Below, piece by piece: positions 1 to 11,324 of a stretch of DNA of 64,000 nt. The notes beneath the pieces were generated by a model. The model did no database searches and was not told the origin of the DNA. It saw only the letters and a program-made list of their open reading frames with translations. The translations under genes and the position numbers were made by a program. Every line of letters begins with the position of its first letter. Positions within the stretch are counted from its first letter, which is position 1. The DNA is from Rugalucina vietnamica (taxonomy: Eukaryota > Mollusca > Bivalvia > Lucinida > Lucinidae), in contig OZ024872.1 in the NCBI GenBank assembly GCA_964017185.1, positions 63,849,932 through 63,913,931 on the forward strand, given 5' to 3'.

Positions 1-67
1 AATCATTTACCATGCCGTGTTTAAATTATGCCAATTCGTTCTAAGAGTCATAAAGCTGGAATTTGTT

Positions 68-125
68 ATAATTGTTTTTCTTTTTTGTACCTTATGATAA
101 TTGTTTTTCTTTTTTGTACCTTATG
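68..125. repeat. 29-bp tandem duplication
   Basis: The 29-bp unit beginning ataattgtttttc and ending accttatg occurs twice head to tail with no difference seen. It is a simple local duplication, not coding. Confidence 0.85.
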
Positions 126-558
126 TTGTTACATTATATGTAAACGGAAAAGTTATAAAGAACTAGAACTAGAACTTCTTAACATACTGACTATAATGAA
201 ATTCCAGACTTTAATGAAGGACCATAACTCGGTTAGACCTTTACATACTTACGTAAGAAAATCTTGTTTATGTCGATGTACATACAAATGCTACATATGT
301 TAGTTATGAAAATATAAAACTGAATAAAATGACGATTTGCAAAGACATGACGTAACGGAGTTTAATCCTAAGATAGCCGAGTTTGTCAAATTCTATTATT
401 CGTGCTAAATATACTGGCTCAATACAAAGCTCTGACGTAAATCAAAAGCCACAGTATATCTCTGTTGCGATATTGCGAAAATGAAGAATAACAAGCCCAT
501 AACAATTATTAGGTCTGTTCTTGTTCTTGTTGTATCTGTCCGACCAGGATCGGTCAAC

Positions 559-668
559 CGTTGTACAGTTGTCCAACGCAGTTGCACCACCACCCAACGT
601 AGTTGTACCGCTATCCAATGTTGTTAGGAGTGTAGATCAACGTAGTTGTACCGTCGTCCAACGTAGAT
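559..668. repeat. Degenerate 21-bp tandem array
   Basis: Four to five units of about 21 bp with consensus near acgtagttgtaccgctatcca follow one another. One central unit has drifted (atgttgttaggagtg...). It lies just 3' of the LINE fragment on the minus strand and may be part of that element's tail or flanking DNA; the sequence does not decide which. Confidence 0.7.
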
Positions 669-828
669 AATGCGTTGATTGAATTTATTCATCTGCCCAT
701 CACCTGCAGCCCTTTCCTATTGATTTTATTTTAGCCCTTTATTTAAATTTCACATCCATGCGAATTAGTAATAACATATTTACAAGCCCATAACACCCAG
801 CACCAAAATTTGTTTACAACTTCACCAG

Positions 829-2238
829 CTATTTCACTGTCGCTAAACCTATTTCTTGTAATATCCTGAATCTCTCAACATGCAAGGCACTACACAGCCT
901 ACGCGAATGAAACTCAATGTTTCCCTTGACTTCTTCACTAAGCAGGGAGGAGACCTGAGTAGAGTTCAAATTCAATAAAATATTTAGTTTGTTTTCAGAA
1001 CTTTCACCGTAGAAGGATTTCCCTGTGTATTCATGTACAGGCTGAGTAATACAGTCAAGAATTTGTAGCCTTACTGGGTCGAGCGTTTTACATTTCAGAA
1101 GGAAGTGCTCTAGGTCTTCGTTAGCTTCATTACAAAGTTTACATAATGATGACTTTTCTGTGTCACAGAACTTCACCCTCTTTGACTGTAAAATGTATGT
1201 ACCAGTTAGAAGTCTTAGTTTAACTGAGAGTTTTTGAATCTCACGAATTGGATCTCCTTTTATTTCCAGTACAGTATGACAAGAACCAGGGATATAATCT
1301 ACCCCTGTAAAATATTTCAAACTAGAGTATAATGGAATATCCTGTTGAATTTGCTTTCTACAATATTCATGGATGGCTGTTTTGACTGTTCTTTTCCACT
1401 GAAGTTTTTCTGGGGGATTTTCTAATAATTTCAACGGTGAGGGTAATTCATACTTGTAGAGAATGTCTCGTAGACCAATGAACCAACTTGCGCTATCAGA
1501 ATCCTTTACCGTAAGTTGTCTAATTGCTATCTGGTGCTCTACACTAGTACTATCCTGTCTACATAATATATTATTGAAGAGAGTCAATGCTTTCCATTCT
1601 ATTTGTTCTTGAACAGGTATTAATCCTGACAATATATAAACAGCTGCATCTGGAGTATTCTGAGGTACTGATAAAATTGTTTTCAGTAATTGTTTCTGAA
1701 ACTGTTCTATTTTTTTAACTGAGCCTTGAGATGGTAATAAAACTTCTAACCCGTAAGTCAATATAGGTAATATGAATGTTTTTAACAAATTTACACAGGT
1801 AACCGGATCCAACCCATTTTCACCGTGGAATCCTGCTGACATAAGACCGTATGATGCCTTGCGTGCTTTAGATATATTCTGCGTCACTGTTTCGCGCTCT
1901 GTATTTTCTATGCTAGTACTACGGATAATACCAAGATGAGGTGCCTTATTGACTATTGGCATTGATTCTTGCCCAAGAGTCCATGTATAAGTGGTTTTCA
2001 TTTTGCATCTAATGTTCCAGTAGATAGGTAGTATCACACTTTTCTGTGGCTGTAGAAGATATCTATGTAGGTTACTATAATGATAAGCATAGTTCAACAA
2101 TATCTGAAGAGCAACTGGATTATCAGCAAATAGGGCTATGTCGTCGGCACACGCTACAGCATTCAACGTTAGTGGTCCTACTTTAATTCCTAGATCAGAG
2201 TCTTTTAACATTTTTAACAGGTCGTTGACATAAACCTT
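829..2238 (-). CDS. 5'-truncated non-LTR retrotransposon reverse transcriptase (C-terminal part)
   Basis: An open frame of 460 codons (Met at 2211, stop at 829) continues in frame a little upstream to about 2238, where residues VYVNDLL appear; this is the end of the RT block that precedes the catalytic motif. The catalytic box reads ACADDIALFAD (residues about 20-30), a C-A-D-D variant of the usual F/Y-A-D-D. The thumb and connection follow. Near residue 355 there is a C-x2-C...H...C cluster (CKLCNEANEDLEHFLLKC), the zinc-knuckle-like tail seen in many LINE proteins. The fingers, the first Asp motif, the endonuclease and any ORF1 are missing, so this is a 5'-truncated insertion. The remaining frame has no stop or frameshift, which suggests it is fairly young. 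I read it as a CR1/jockey-group LINE; the clade is inference. Confidence 0.8.
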   Translation of the reverse strand, partial: KVYVNDLLKMLKDSDLGIKVGPLTLNAVACADDIALFADNPVALQILLNYAYHYSNLHRYLLQPQKSVILPIYWNIRCKMKTTYTWTLGQESMPIVNKAPHLGIIRSTSIENTERETVTQNISKARKASYGLMSAGFHGENGLDPVTCVNLLKTFILPILTYGLEVLLPSQGSVKKIEQFQKQLLKTILSVPQNTPDAAVYILSGLIPVQEQIEWKALTLFNNILCRQDSTSVEHQIAIRQLTVKDSDSASWFIGLRDILYKYELPSPLKLLENPPEKLQWKRTVKTAIHEYCRKQIQQDIPLYSSLKYFTGVDYIPGSCHTVLEIKGDPIREIQKLSVKLRLLTGTYILQSKRVKFCDTEKSSLCKLCNEANEDLEHFLLKCKTLDPVRLQILDCITQPVHEYTGKSFYGESSENKLNILLNLNSTQVSSLLSEEVKGNIEFHSRRLCSALHVERFRILQEIGLATVK

Positions 2239-2353
2239 GTTCAGCGTTGTTGCGCGTATAGAAACACTGGCGGAAATCCGCTCATATTCGTTCTGTAGAT
2301 GTATGTATTAAGTGGCGACGAAATTCTAGTGTCTGTCGAGGGCATTATTACCA

Positions 2354-2412
2354 AAAAAAAAAAAAAAATAAAATAAAAAAAAAAAATAAATAAATAAAAA
2401 AATAAAAAAAAT
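2354..2412. repeat. A-rich low-complexity tract
   Basis: A-rich stretch with interspersed t (aaataaataaataaaaaaa). It could be a retroposon tail on the + strand, but no body is recognised before it. Confidence 0.8.
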
Positions 2413-3447
2413 ACAAAAGTTTGTCAGAAGTTCTGTCATTACGTTCTTTTAAAAGATATTAAGTTTCAACAACGCCAGTCAAGGACCATGGCTCTGTCAC
2501 AAAATTATATACGTGCAATGACATGAGAAAATCTCAAGCAAGATCTTTACTTTCTTGTTGTGCATACACATGTTGTCAAATTCGCGTCATTGTTTCTCAC
2601 GTCTATTATCGGATTATTGGAATTGCAGAACCATTGAACCACAACCGGGAATTGAAAATCCAGTATAGTCGCAGTTTTTCATCGCGAAAGTATAATTTAC
2701 TGCGTCAGTGAATACATGTAAAATTTCAAAAGGCAGTTTACTATATTTCAGTAAATGTTATTAAAGCTATAAAGGCAATTTTTCGCATAAAAACTGATCT
2801 GTTAGCGCTATTGAAAAGTATATTAGCAGATTGAAAATTTCCAGGGCATCCATAGCAACGATGCTTAAGTATGTTAAGTAAGAGAAACAAAACCAAACTG
2901 TGACCATCGATAACAGTATGTTATTGCGTTACAGATATTTGCTTGGTTTTTACTGTACAACAAAATCAAATAGAAACAGTTTGTTTATCTAATATTTTGC
3001 ACTACATACATAGTAAAACTGCTCTTTGGGGCAGTTCTGACGACTGTTCTGTGTAAATCTACATGACAATGCTGCCGACTGTGTTACCAAGACCGATCGT
3101 ATAAAGGATAAGTATGTAACCTTCGCTGTGTTTACGGGTGTCTATTTTCACGAACAAGTTAACTTGTTGATCATAAAAAGGAATTAGTCCATGCAAACAT
3201 AACATAAACGTTCAGCATTTATTCATCTATAGATATGTCTTACATAAACGCATTAAAACGGAGAATAATAAAGGAGCGAGGAGTGTTTCTGAGACGCAGG
3301 TCGCATCTTATTATTTCGGTAAATAATTTGTTTGTCTTTTTGTGTCTGTCTGATTGTGGCGATAGCCACAATGTGAATCGAAATGTCTATTCATAAGCGC
3401 TACTTGATACTGGATATTTAGCTCACCCGAGCCGTAATAACATCTCC
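2413..3447. other. No gene recognised
   Basis: AT-rich sequence. The only item of note is a short start-to-donor stretch at 3235-3318 (listed under rejected items). No similarity to other parts of the window was seen. Confidence 0.5.
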
Positions 3448-3950
3448 ATCGTCGGGTAGCTGCTTACTGTATGAGTCCTCGTTTTTGATTCATCAGGGTG
3501 ATTATCATGGTCCTTGATGATTCATTGACTAGTTAGAGATTCTCTACGATGACCGAGCAACTAACTAAATGCTGTGAGCCACTGCAGAAGATGAGGGTGA
3601 GGTTAGGCGCCTGTATAACCGGTTTAACCCTCCCCCCGTAATTTCGTATTACGGATCGTTCCAAGGCGGCGCTTCTGTTGTGGATCTAATTGTTTTGTTT
3701 TGGAGTCGAGTTTTTGTGCTGTTTGAGCCATATGTACGTTTTCATATTTTTTGTTCAGTTCGGGTGGCTGGGTGGCCGCCGTTTGGGGGGGGGGGGGGTG
3801 GCTGCTCGCTCGGCTTACGATGTGTTTTCTTGGTATACGTACCTAAGTGTCATTTTAGTTTTTCCCACCCCTCGGTTTATGGAGTGGGAATATCTTTTTG
3901 ATTGCGCCATTTCCTGATCGTTGCCTACTTGTACATTTCCTTTGCCTGCT
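3448..3950 (+). mobile_element. P-family retroelement 3' tail, copy P1
   Basis: This matches the non-coding 3' module shared by all P copies, in order: catcgtcgggtagctg, tgattcattgactagttag, cactgcagaagatgagggtg, the cggtttaa segment, a gtgctgtttgagcc segment, a gctgctcgctcggcttacga segment and the end gttgcctacttgtaca. It starts inside the tail, so it is 5'-truncated. A run of 15 G at about 3785-3799 replaces the gggaaaata found in other copies. The boundary positions are approximate. Confidence 0.8.
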
Positions 3951-4460
3951 TGTACCCTTTTCTCCGTAGTCGGTGGACCGATTCAACGGAACTTGGTTTT
4001 TAGCAATGGAAACTCTGGTCTACTATAAATTGTATAAATCATGACATTGGGTTGACCTTGAACTTTTTAGTGCATGTTTAATTATGGTCGAAGTGGCTTT
4101 TTAATGAGGGAAACGTGTAAAAATGTTGTGTAGCCTGCTACCTCGCATTTGGTAGATACAGACAACTTGTTGAGTTAATAAGGTTTTGTGAATATTCGAA
4201 GTCAAGATCTGTGACCATGACCTTGGCCAGGGGTAATGTTTCAAGGTAAGCGTTCTCAGGACAATTGGCCACCTATGAATGATATGTGATTTTTTTTATT
4301 TGCACCCGATACTTGTTGTAATTTTTACATTTAATATATAACGCTTACTTCTTGAAAATCATAAAATGAAATTTCTAGTACATGTATGAACTTAATGAAG
4401 TACGAAAACATGAATTTGTCGAAAATTTCATAAACACGCATTATGTATCCCATAACCATT

Positions 4461-4462
<2 letters not shown>
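3951..4462. other. Intergenic; short relic of a tandem-unit repeat
   Basis: Near 3970-4080 the phrases gtggaccgattcaacg and tataaatcatgacattggg resemble parts of the tandem units at 16.0-16.7 and 55.4-56.7 kb. No gene was seen. Confidence 0.4.

Positions 4463-4501
<39 letters not shown>
4463..4501. repeat. Poly(T) tract, about 39 nt
   Basis: Uninterrupted T run. It could be the poly(A) tail of a minus-strand retroposon, but no element body was recognised next to it. Confidence 0.9.
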
Positions 4502-4506
<5 letters not shown>

Positions 4507-5190
4507 TATTTTGTACTCACTTTCTTTGTTTTTGGTTGATGTCAACCACATGGCTATATTGCTGAGAAAGAGCTAGTCATCTTTCTCCTCGTGCGTGGTG
4601 TTACATGTGAATCTTACGGCTCGTAGTTTGCTCGATGTATTGTATTTTCTGTTCACCCTGATGTCGAGGTTGTAACTGTGTTAATTTAATAGTATAAATT
4701 GTTTGACTTGTTGTTCCTAATTTCTGCTATTGAACACTTGTTTGCTGTATAATTGGTTCGTCCGTCGAAATAATATCTCCCTCTTAGTGCTCGTGATAGG
4801 CTGTGTCTTATTCGGAAATGTGTCTACCTTATGTAAAAACACATTAAGTTACGTTCGAGATATAATGTTGAGTAGCCACAATTTGAGAAAAGAACTCGCG
4901 GGTTACACGGTGCACGACTCCTGGGCATTGCTAACTTGTTTATTATGTATATTTTTATCTTATCGCGACATTCCTGTTACAGTCTATGTAATATTTTATA
5001 TACTTTTAGTCATTACTATGACGGTAATGCCCGCTGATAAATGACTCCTTTCTATAGAAATGTATTTTGCTCGATAATCACATATTGGATGGTAAATAAA
5101 TCTCAATTCCGTTTTACATAATATTCTGAATTCGTAGAATATTGAAGAGAAAAATAAACGATTGGCTTCGTTTCGATCAATAATGATGAT

Positions 5191-5221
5191 ACTACTATTA
5201 CTACCACCACCACCACTACTA

Positions 5222-5263
<42 letters not shown>

Positions 5264-5278
5264 ATAATAATAATAATA
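5191..5278. repeat. (CTA/CCA/TAA)n trinucleotide array
   Basis: Imperfect trinucleotide repeat that changes from actacc to act to aat units. The open frame it creates on the minus strand, rich in Ser and Gly, is a by-product. Confidence 0.95.
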
Positions 5279-5339
5279 TGAACGCGATTTGAAGGCGTCG
5301 AAACGAAGTTTAGGAACTTTCGTCTAAATGGACGAATTA

Positions 5340-6218
5340 CACATGGCAATAAGTTAGGGAACACTTTTAGCTCTTCGTAAACGTTTGAAAAAATCCATTT
5401 TCCTTTTTTCTGGCGATATTGAAATTTTTATCACACATATATTTCATACCTTAGCCTAGCTACAAGCCAATTTATGGAAATGCACAACATTTTGTCCTTG
5501 TGCTATGGAGGATACAATATGCCATATATGAAAAACTGCACTTTTACTGAATACCACTTTGCCTTTTGCTTCTGCACTCCGCAGAACTCAATTTTTGAAA
5601 GCGAAACAGGAATAAAATGTTGAATCCAATCGTTCTCAATGAATAAACGCATTCGGATCTAAAACTTCTCGTTTCATCTGCAAACCAACTAATCATACAC
5701 AATTTGCAGATAAAGCCGCAAAAGAATAATTGCGCTACGAAGCATTGACCAGAACGTGCATGTTTAAATTCCTAAAGGGTCATCAAATACCTGGCCCACC
5801 ATTAACAACCTGCAAAATCAATAGCCAAAGAACATGACCATGAAATCCACACCCGGAAAAGTATGGATCTACTGCCGACAGTCGGTCAGGAAATAAAGAA
5901 TTGATGATCAAAGTTCAACAAGCAATGTCTCGGCTTGATGCTTACGAAAAAATACGACAGTGGAGTACAGAGAATGAAGTTATCGCAACGAATATCAGCG
6001 CGTTTCTTAAATCTTGAAAAACGTTTCTGAATCAAAGATGGCCGCTGTCCGCCGCAGTTTATGTTTGATGCTAACCATTTTCACATAGAATCAACTTTTG
6101 ATACTTCAGGTTCTGGAAAAGTGTCAAAACAGTCTTCATATATTTACAAAGAATGATACATACAGTCCAAAGTTGGTAGTCACATTATTACAGGTGTTCC
6201 CTAACTTATTTCCATGCG
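5340..6218 (+). mobile_element. Tc1/mariner-type element with decayed transposase
   Basis: The ends are inverted repeats: left cacatggcaataagttaggg, right (reverse complement) cgcatggaaataagttaggg, extending to about 26 bp. Both are flanked by TA (5338-5339 and 6219-6220), the usual target duplication for this superfamily. Inside, + strand residues RTCMFKFLKGH (about 5750-5785) match the helix-turn-helix region of Tc1-like transposases, normally near R-T-x-x-x-F-L-K-R. They are followed by a stop and then a second open stretch (NPHPEKYGS onward to about 6015). At 879 bp the element is too short for a full Tc1 transposase and is broken by stops, so it is inactive. Confidence 0.8.
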
Positions 6219-6220
6219 TA

Positions 6221-7917
6221 TATTTTCTAACGAAACATTGTACATTGCCTTAATCTCCCAGTAGTGTGTTGAAAGGAGAACGTCCATTATGTATGGGAGA
6301 CTGCATATAGAAAAGGAAAAATAAGTTTTTATTTCAAAAACACTTTTTTGTCAGTGAATTAAATAGTTTGATTATGTCTTCATTGATTCCTAGAATGTTT
6401 TCCTCCAGGAAAAACTACCAATTAAAATTTTTGGTATGAAAACATAGTTTCTGCAATTAACCTTAATGCAAATTGAAAAGTTGTTTTTCAGGTGTGTCCC
6501 CCCCCCCCGGGACCAAGAAAATCTTTTTGCACACAGTTGTAGTTTTACATTACAGACATCATATAAAAATGACATGCTTGGTCCCGTGGGGAGGAAGGCT
6601 GTCAAAATGCTCAAAAACAATCTATAATGCTAGCCCATCAAATCAAGTGACTTCAATAATTTTGTTTACGACTGTAGCTTGTTTTATACGTATTTCTACC
6701 TGGCTGAACATGACCTAGTGTTTTGAAAATAGCCACACCAGTTGAAAGTCTGTCCTCTGTTCTTGTACCAGAAACACTTCTGGTGAACTTTGATGATCAT
6801 CACTTGTTAGGTTTTAGAAATTAGAGTGTCTGTACCAATGTCTAAGTGAGACACCACACCTTTGTCTTGGCTTAGTAGTATATAAGCTTGTGTTAGCACA
6901 TTTACGGCAAGTCATGGTCTACATAGTCATTATGATTTGCTAAATGTTATGTCATACAAAACTGTGTTGCTCAAAATAAGTGGGCAAATATTTAGAAGCT
7001 TTAAAGACCTACTTCTGAAGAAGCTAAAAGTGGTACCACTGTTTATTCGGTTAATGACCCCTAATGGTGCAATATGGTCCTTAGATCAAAGGACTGCCAT
7101 AATGAGGTGATTATCACATCTCTACAGGGGGTCATAAAGAGGCCTCTAAAGGATAATACCTGTAGATCCACTGTTATTGATATAATTATGGTTCCCTGAT
7201 AACCTGTGCAATAAAACTGCATCCCTCTGCAATCAATATTGATTTTCCTGTTTAGGCCCCTACCTGTATTCTGAGTCACTTTCAGGGCACTAGGTTTTCT
7301 AATGCCCTGTTCCAATGACCCTTAATAGATATGGAAATAGGTCTTTCAAGCACAAATAGTCGATTTTTTGTTGCTTGCATGTATGAGAAGTACATTTATC
7401 AGACATGTAGAGCATTCACCTTGAATTTTATGTTGACAGTATGCAGTTGTGATACACCTGAATGATGACAGTGTATGATATAGGCATTACAGGCAATGTT
7501 CAAAAGTTATAGATAAAATAATTATTTGACAAAAACTTTGAAATATTTTTACTCGCTTTTATCAAAATGTGACCATTTGCAGCATCAATTTATGCTGCAA
7601 TTGTTATTTTACCATGTATTTCGACCAAACAATTACCCCTGCCCTCAAAACACTGACGGTATGGCGGTTATATGTAAAATTTTCAAATCAAACTTGTTTA
7701 ATTGTGTGCATAAGATGTCAGGCTTCCACAAAACACACTATTACGGGCATTATTTATGCATGTTTCTCGATGCAGGCTTTCAAAATCTAGGCAAACTGAA
7801 TACGGGTTTTGACGTTCTCCTTTGATGAAGTTTTAATTTCAAATGCGCTGAGCCCCTGTTCAACACGCCAGACGGCGGTATATTCTCCCAGAAAGAACAA
7901 TTTTGAATGAAGGGGAG
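6221..7917. other. No gene recognised
   Basis: AT-rich DNA with a C10 run at about 6497. Open frames here are short, overlap on both strands and show no domain or splice-site arrangement I could support. Confidence 0.5.
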
Positions 7918-8134
7918 GTGTTTTAAAGCTTCCATTTTTACAGCCTACCAGTTAGTCAGTATAGCTTCTATTAATTGCGAGAAGTGAATTATGTGCTTCA
8001 GGAAATGTTCAAGTTGGCTGTCTCGTGTTTTAAAGCTTCCATTTTTACAGCCTACCAGTTAGTCAGTATAGCTTCTACTAATTGCGAGAAGTGAATTCTT
8101 TGCTTCAGGAAATGTTCAAGTTGGCTGTCTCGTG
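7918..8134. repeat. 107-bp tandem duplication
   Basis: Two adjacent units (7918-8024 and 8025-8131), each starting gtgttttaaagcttcc, differ at only a few positions (attaattgc/actaattgc, attatgtgc/attctttgc). This is a recent local duplication. Confidence 0.9.
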
Positions 8135-8227
8135 AATATCCGTTTTGCTCTATTTTTCTTCCACTGACTGCAAAAATTTAAATCCATGTCGACAAATGCA
8201 CTATTATGAGGTAAATTTGGAATTATA

Positions 8228-8368
8228 AGGAATGAGTTATTATTTTGTGGATTTTATCGATGTGTAAACTCAGGTGAATCCCTTCGGGCTTTATTCAGTT
8301 TGTGAGTGATTCGCCTGAGTTTATACATGTACATCGATACATCCACAAAAATAACATTAATTCCTATA
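8228..8368. repeat. Foldback element (imperfect palindrome)
   Basis: The left arm aaggaatgagttattatttt...gtggat pairs with the right arm atccacaaaaataacatta...ttcct. The inner part (aaactcaggtgaat / attcgcctgagttta) also pairs. It is about 140 bp, non-coding and MITE-like. Confidence 0.7.
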
Positions 8369-8401
8369 GAGGTTAAAATCCAAGTCAAACATTTATCAGT
8401 C

Positions 8402-8466
8402 ATGTCGGAGGCCCGTCTTTCTTGGTTTTAACCAGTACTCCGGGTAGTTAATGTGTTTTACTCAAT
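8402..8466 (-). mobile_element. SINE-A fragment
   Basis: The reverse complement reads agtactggttaaaaccaag...gacatg, matching the middle of the SINE-A copies at 24.66 and 30.44 kb. The tRNA head and the tail are absent. Confidence 0.6.
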
Positions 8467-8956
8467 TACACAACACGTAGCCGACCGGTTTGTGACGGAC
8501 CTGGTTGGAAAACACACAGAAAAAGGTTTTCGTATAGGAAACTATCGAACACTTGTCCAATACACTTATTTTCGTTACAGAATTCCGGTCCGGATGGGGA
8601 AGAAGACGAAGACGATGTAGCCATGTAAGTATAATTTGTTTAGCACTACTACATCTCATGCAGTAATCTGTATAAATAGCTTACATATAATAAACATGCA
8701 GTTATAGAGCTAGAAGGGCGTCAAATGGGAGCACCCTGCCCTCATTTTGATAATGGGAAATGCACCCAGCCCTTTTGGACTCCAAAGGGTGGCACGTTGT
8801 CCTTTTCAGATCATTTAATTAAGCATTGAAAGATACATAATATTTTACATTTCTGTGTAAGATTTGTATTATCGTTTGGGTAGAAAGTCTTTAAATGAGA
8901 GATAATAGCTAAAAGTAGCCAAAAAGTGCCCTTTATAATGAGAAAATGGCGGTTTC

Positions 8957-9545
8957 TGTCAATCAAATTTATCCACCTGAACTTCAGTTGAACAAAGCCA
9001 ATATCTCAGATACCGAAGCCCCCTTTTTAGATCTACATCTTTCTGTTGCAAATGGATTTGTTTCTTCTAAAATTTATGATAAGCGCGATGACTTTGATTT
9101 TGATATAGTAAATTTTCCTTTTTTGGATGGTGACGTTCCTCGTCGTGCTTCTTATGGTGTTTACATTTCGCAACTTATTAGGTTTGCTAGAGTCTGCAAT
9201 CATGTTACAGACTTCAACGCTCGAAATAAATGTTTAATGGCAAAACTTCTCCAACAGGGCTATCGGTATCATAAACTTCGAAAAACCTTTTCTAAATTTT
9301 ATCGTAGACACTATGAATTGATTTCCAAATATAATGTTGGATTAAAGACGCTTTTAAGTGAGGGCCTTTCGGAACCTGAATTTTACGGTGACTTAGTTTA
9401 CAAATTTAAGAAACTTATAGGAATTAATGATTTTTCTTTTCAGTTCAGAAAAATCATAACACGTTGCAGACGTATAGGTTATAACTTGAATGTTATGCGA
9501 CAGTCTGCATGCTTAGTTTTTAACCCAATCATGGTTGATAACTAT
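8957..9545 (+). pseudogene. Penelope-like reverse transcriptase, C-terminal fragment (P2)
   Basis: The frame is open from 8946 and homology to the family starts near QIYPPELQLNKAN. Next comes APFLDLHLSVANGFVSSK, the FLD-L/V block that follows the catalytic domain in Penelope-type RTs. The thumb-like SYGVYISQLIRFARVC follows, then LLQQGYRYHKLRKTFSKFYR and NPIMVDNY. The Y-x-D-D catalytic box lies upstream and is lost. The natural end is replaced by junk codons (KVKVKVK) from the (aaagtc)n edge of the nested insertion; copies P5 and P8 show the uninterrupted sequence (DNYAAFFNCTPVG). No GIY-YIG endonuclease is visible in any P copy, so the class assignment rests on the RT part and could be a related RT lineage. 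Confidence 0.75.
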
Positions 9546-11319
9546 AAAGTCAAAGTCAAAGTCAAAGTCAAAATTTATTTTAAGTCGGGTAGTTTAAACA
9601 TTTATAACATTAGCTATGAATAGCTATTTACCGACTACTTATCATTATAATACATTCAAGTATAAACTACATAATTATCATAAAAGACAATACATATCAT
9701 TTTTAAACATACAAATACACTTAAGATAGGTCAGATAATGCATATTAGATAAAACAGATATGTCACAAATATGTGACATGTTTTATGTATTTGTTTGTGC
9801 ATCTTTTATTTAGTACAGTGTAATCCAGATTAATTTTGTACAGTATACATAGCCAGCTATATCTCTTGTATTGGACAGGTATTGGACAATGAGTGAGTTG
9901 TTATCAGGTGTTAGTACTGAAAAATATAGAGTAACAGTTATTTCATTCAGTTGCTAGAAGTCAATTAAGATAGGACTGGTTGTAAATGGTGATATTTTTC
10001 AATATTTGGATATTATAAAAGAGGAGAGCTGTAAGTTCAATTTTAGCATGTAAACATTTTCTGCTGATATTTGTGAATTTCATATTTGTGAAATTTTGGT
10101 GAATTATCATAATTTTGTAAATTTGAATTTTTTTTCTTTGTTACATTTTAAGTAAGGCTTTCCTTTCTAGGTGGCCTCATATGCTATCAACAAAGAATAT
10201 CTGAGATCAGCAGATGATGTCGACATGATATTGTCATACTTTTGATTGGATAATAACTGTATCATCAACAAGACTATCCAGAGTTGTATCGACGGGGTGA
10301 CATCAAACCAAACACTATGGGATTCTGTTTATGAATACTGGCATGTGTTGAACTGTGGTGTACCCAAGGGGTCATAACATTGTATAAAGATAGAAATGTT
10401 GAGATACAGGCATTGATTACGTATTTGTTCATCAGAAGGACTATACAGTGATAATTTGAAAGTATAGTGTGACTGAAATGCCAGAATGCTTGGAACTTAT
10501 AATAAATGCTATGGTGTACCAAGAGGGGTCAAACTAATAATTTTATGTCATGATTAGAACAATCAATGATTAATGTCGGAGGGTTAATGCTGAGTAATGA
10601 TGGTGTTTTAAAAAACCATTTAATGACTCTGTGTAACAATATACTTTGAGAGATCTTCAGAAATGGACAATGCAATATGGCTACTTTAACCAGCTATATG
10701 GACTTGTAACTTGATATGGTCTTACATAAGTCTGTATATTTCTTTGTGGTTGATTTACAATGACTAATCACGTGATGCTAAGAAGGCGTTGAGGTTCCTA
10801 CATAGTAATTGCGTGTGGTGGACATAATACGTTAATGTTCCTTGGTGGTAATTAGTTTAACGTATGAATTATAGACTTTGTGGAGTTACATTGGACTTAT
10901 GCGGTTTCAAGTAACAAGGACTGATGGTTCATTGTATCATATATGCTGACTGATTTACTCAAAGATATTAAGCAAAGACATTTATCTCATTGGGATGCTG
11001 TAGTGATTCATGACAACAGTGAATCTTATTGATAATTAATAGTCAGACTCATTTTAATCTATTAGAAATGAACATTGTGTTTATTTAGGGTACAATAGAT
11101 AGCATGGGTATATTATGATATCATTTATGTAATGTTTTAAATGAAAGTAGTTGTGAATATAGAAAGGTGTGAAACTCTGGAGTTATCTTTCCACTACCTT
11201 GATCAGGTGAATTATATACATAAAAGCTTAAATGAACTTGCATCGTGACAAGATAGAACAGGTATATTCAAAACACAATTAAACACATATGATCTTATCT
11301 TAAAATAAATAAATAAGAC
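9546..11319. mobile_element. 1.77-kb nested insertion with (aaagtc)n edge
   Basis: It is flanked by a perfect 8-bp duplication, ataactat (9538-9545 and 11320-11327), and it splits P2 exactly where other P copies read gataactatgctgcc. The left edge is four copies of aaagtc. On the minus strand this is a (gactt t)n-type tail, typical of 3' ends of some non-LTR elements, with a small hairpin (agtcgggtag / ctatttaccgact) just inside. The right edge is aaataaataaataagac. No transposase or RT frame survives, and the longest frame is about 80 codons. I favour a 5'-truncated minus-strand LINE or its non-autonomous partner. Confidence 0.7.
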
Positions 11320-11324
11320 ATAAC

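Noticed and set aside
3235-3318. ATG-to-donor stretch (MSYINALKRRII..., donor gtaaat)
   Set aside because: Short, no homologue recognised, no second exon; too weak to call.
4996-5364. 122-codon minus frame with Ser/Gly runs
   Set aside because: Produced by the trinucleotide array; it crosses the left end of the Tc1-like element.
10350-10535. RT motif (ggtgtacccaaggggtc, G-V-P-K-G-S) inside the nested insertion
   Set aside because: It occurs twice 157 bp apart without any flanking RT residues and with immediate stops; chance or a minor internal repeat.
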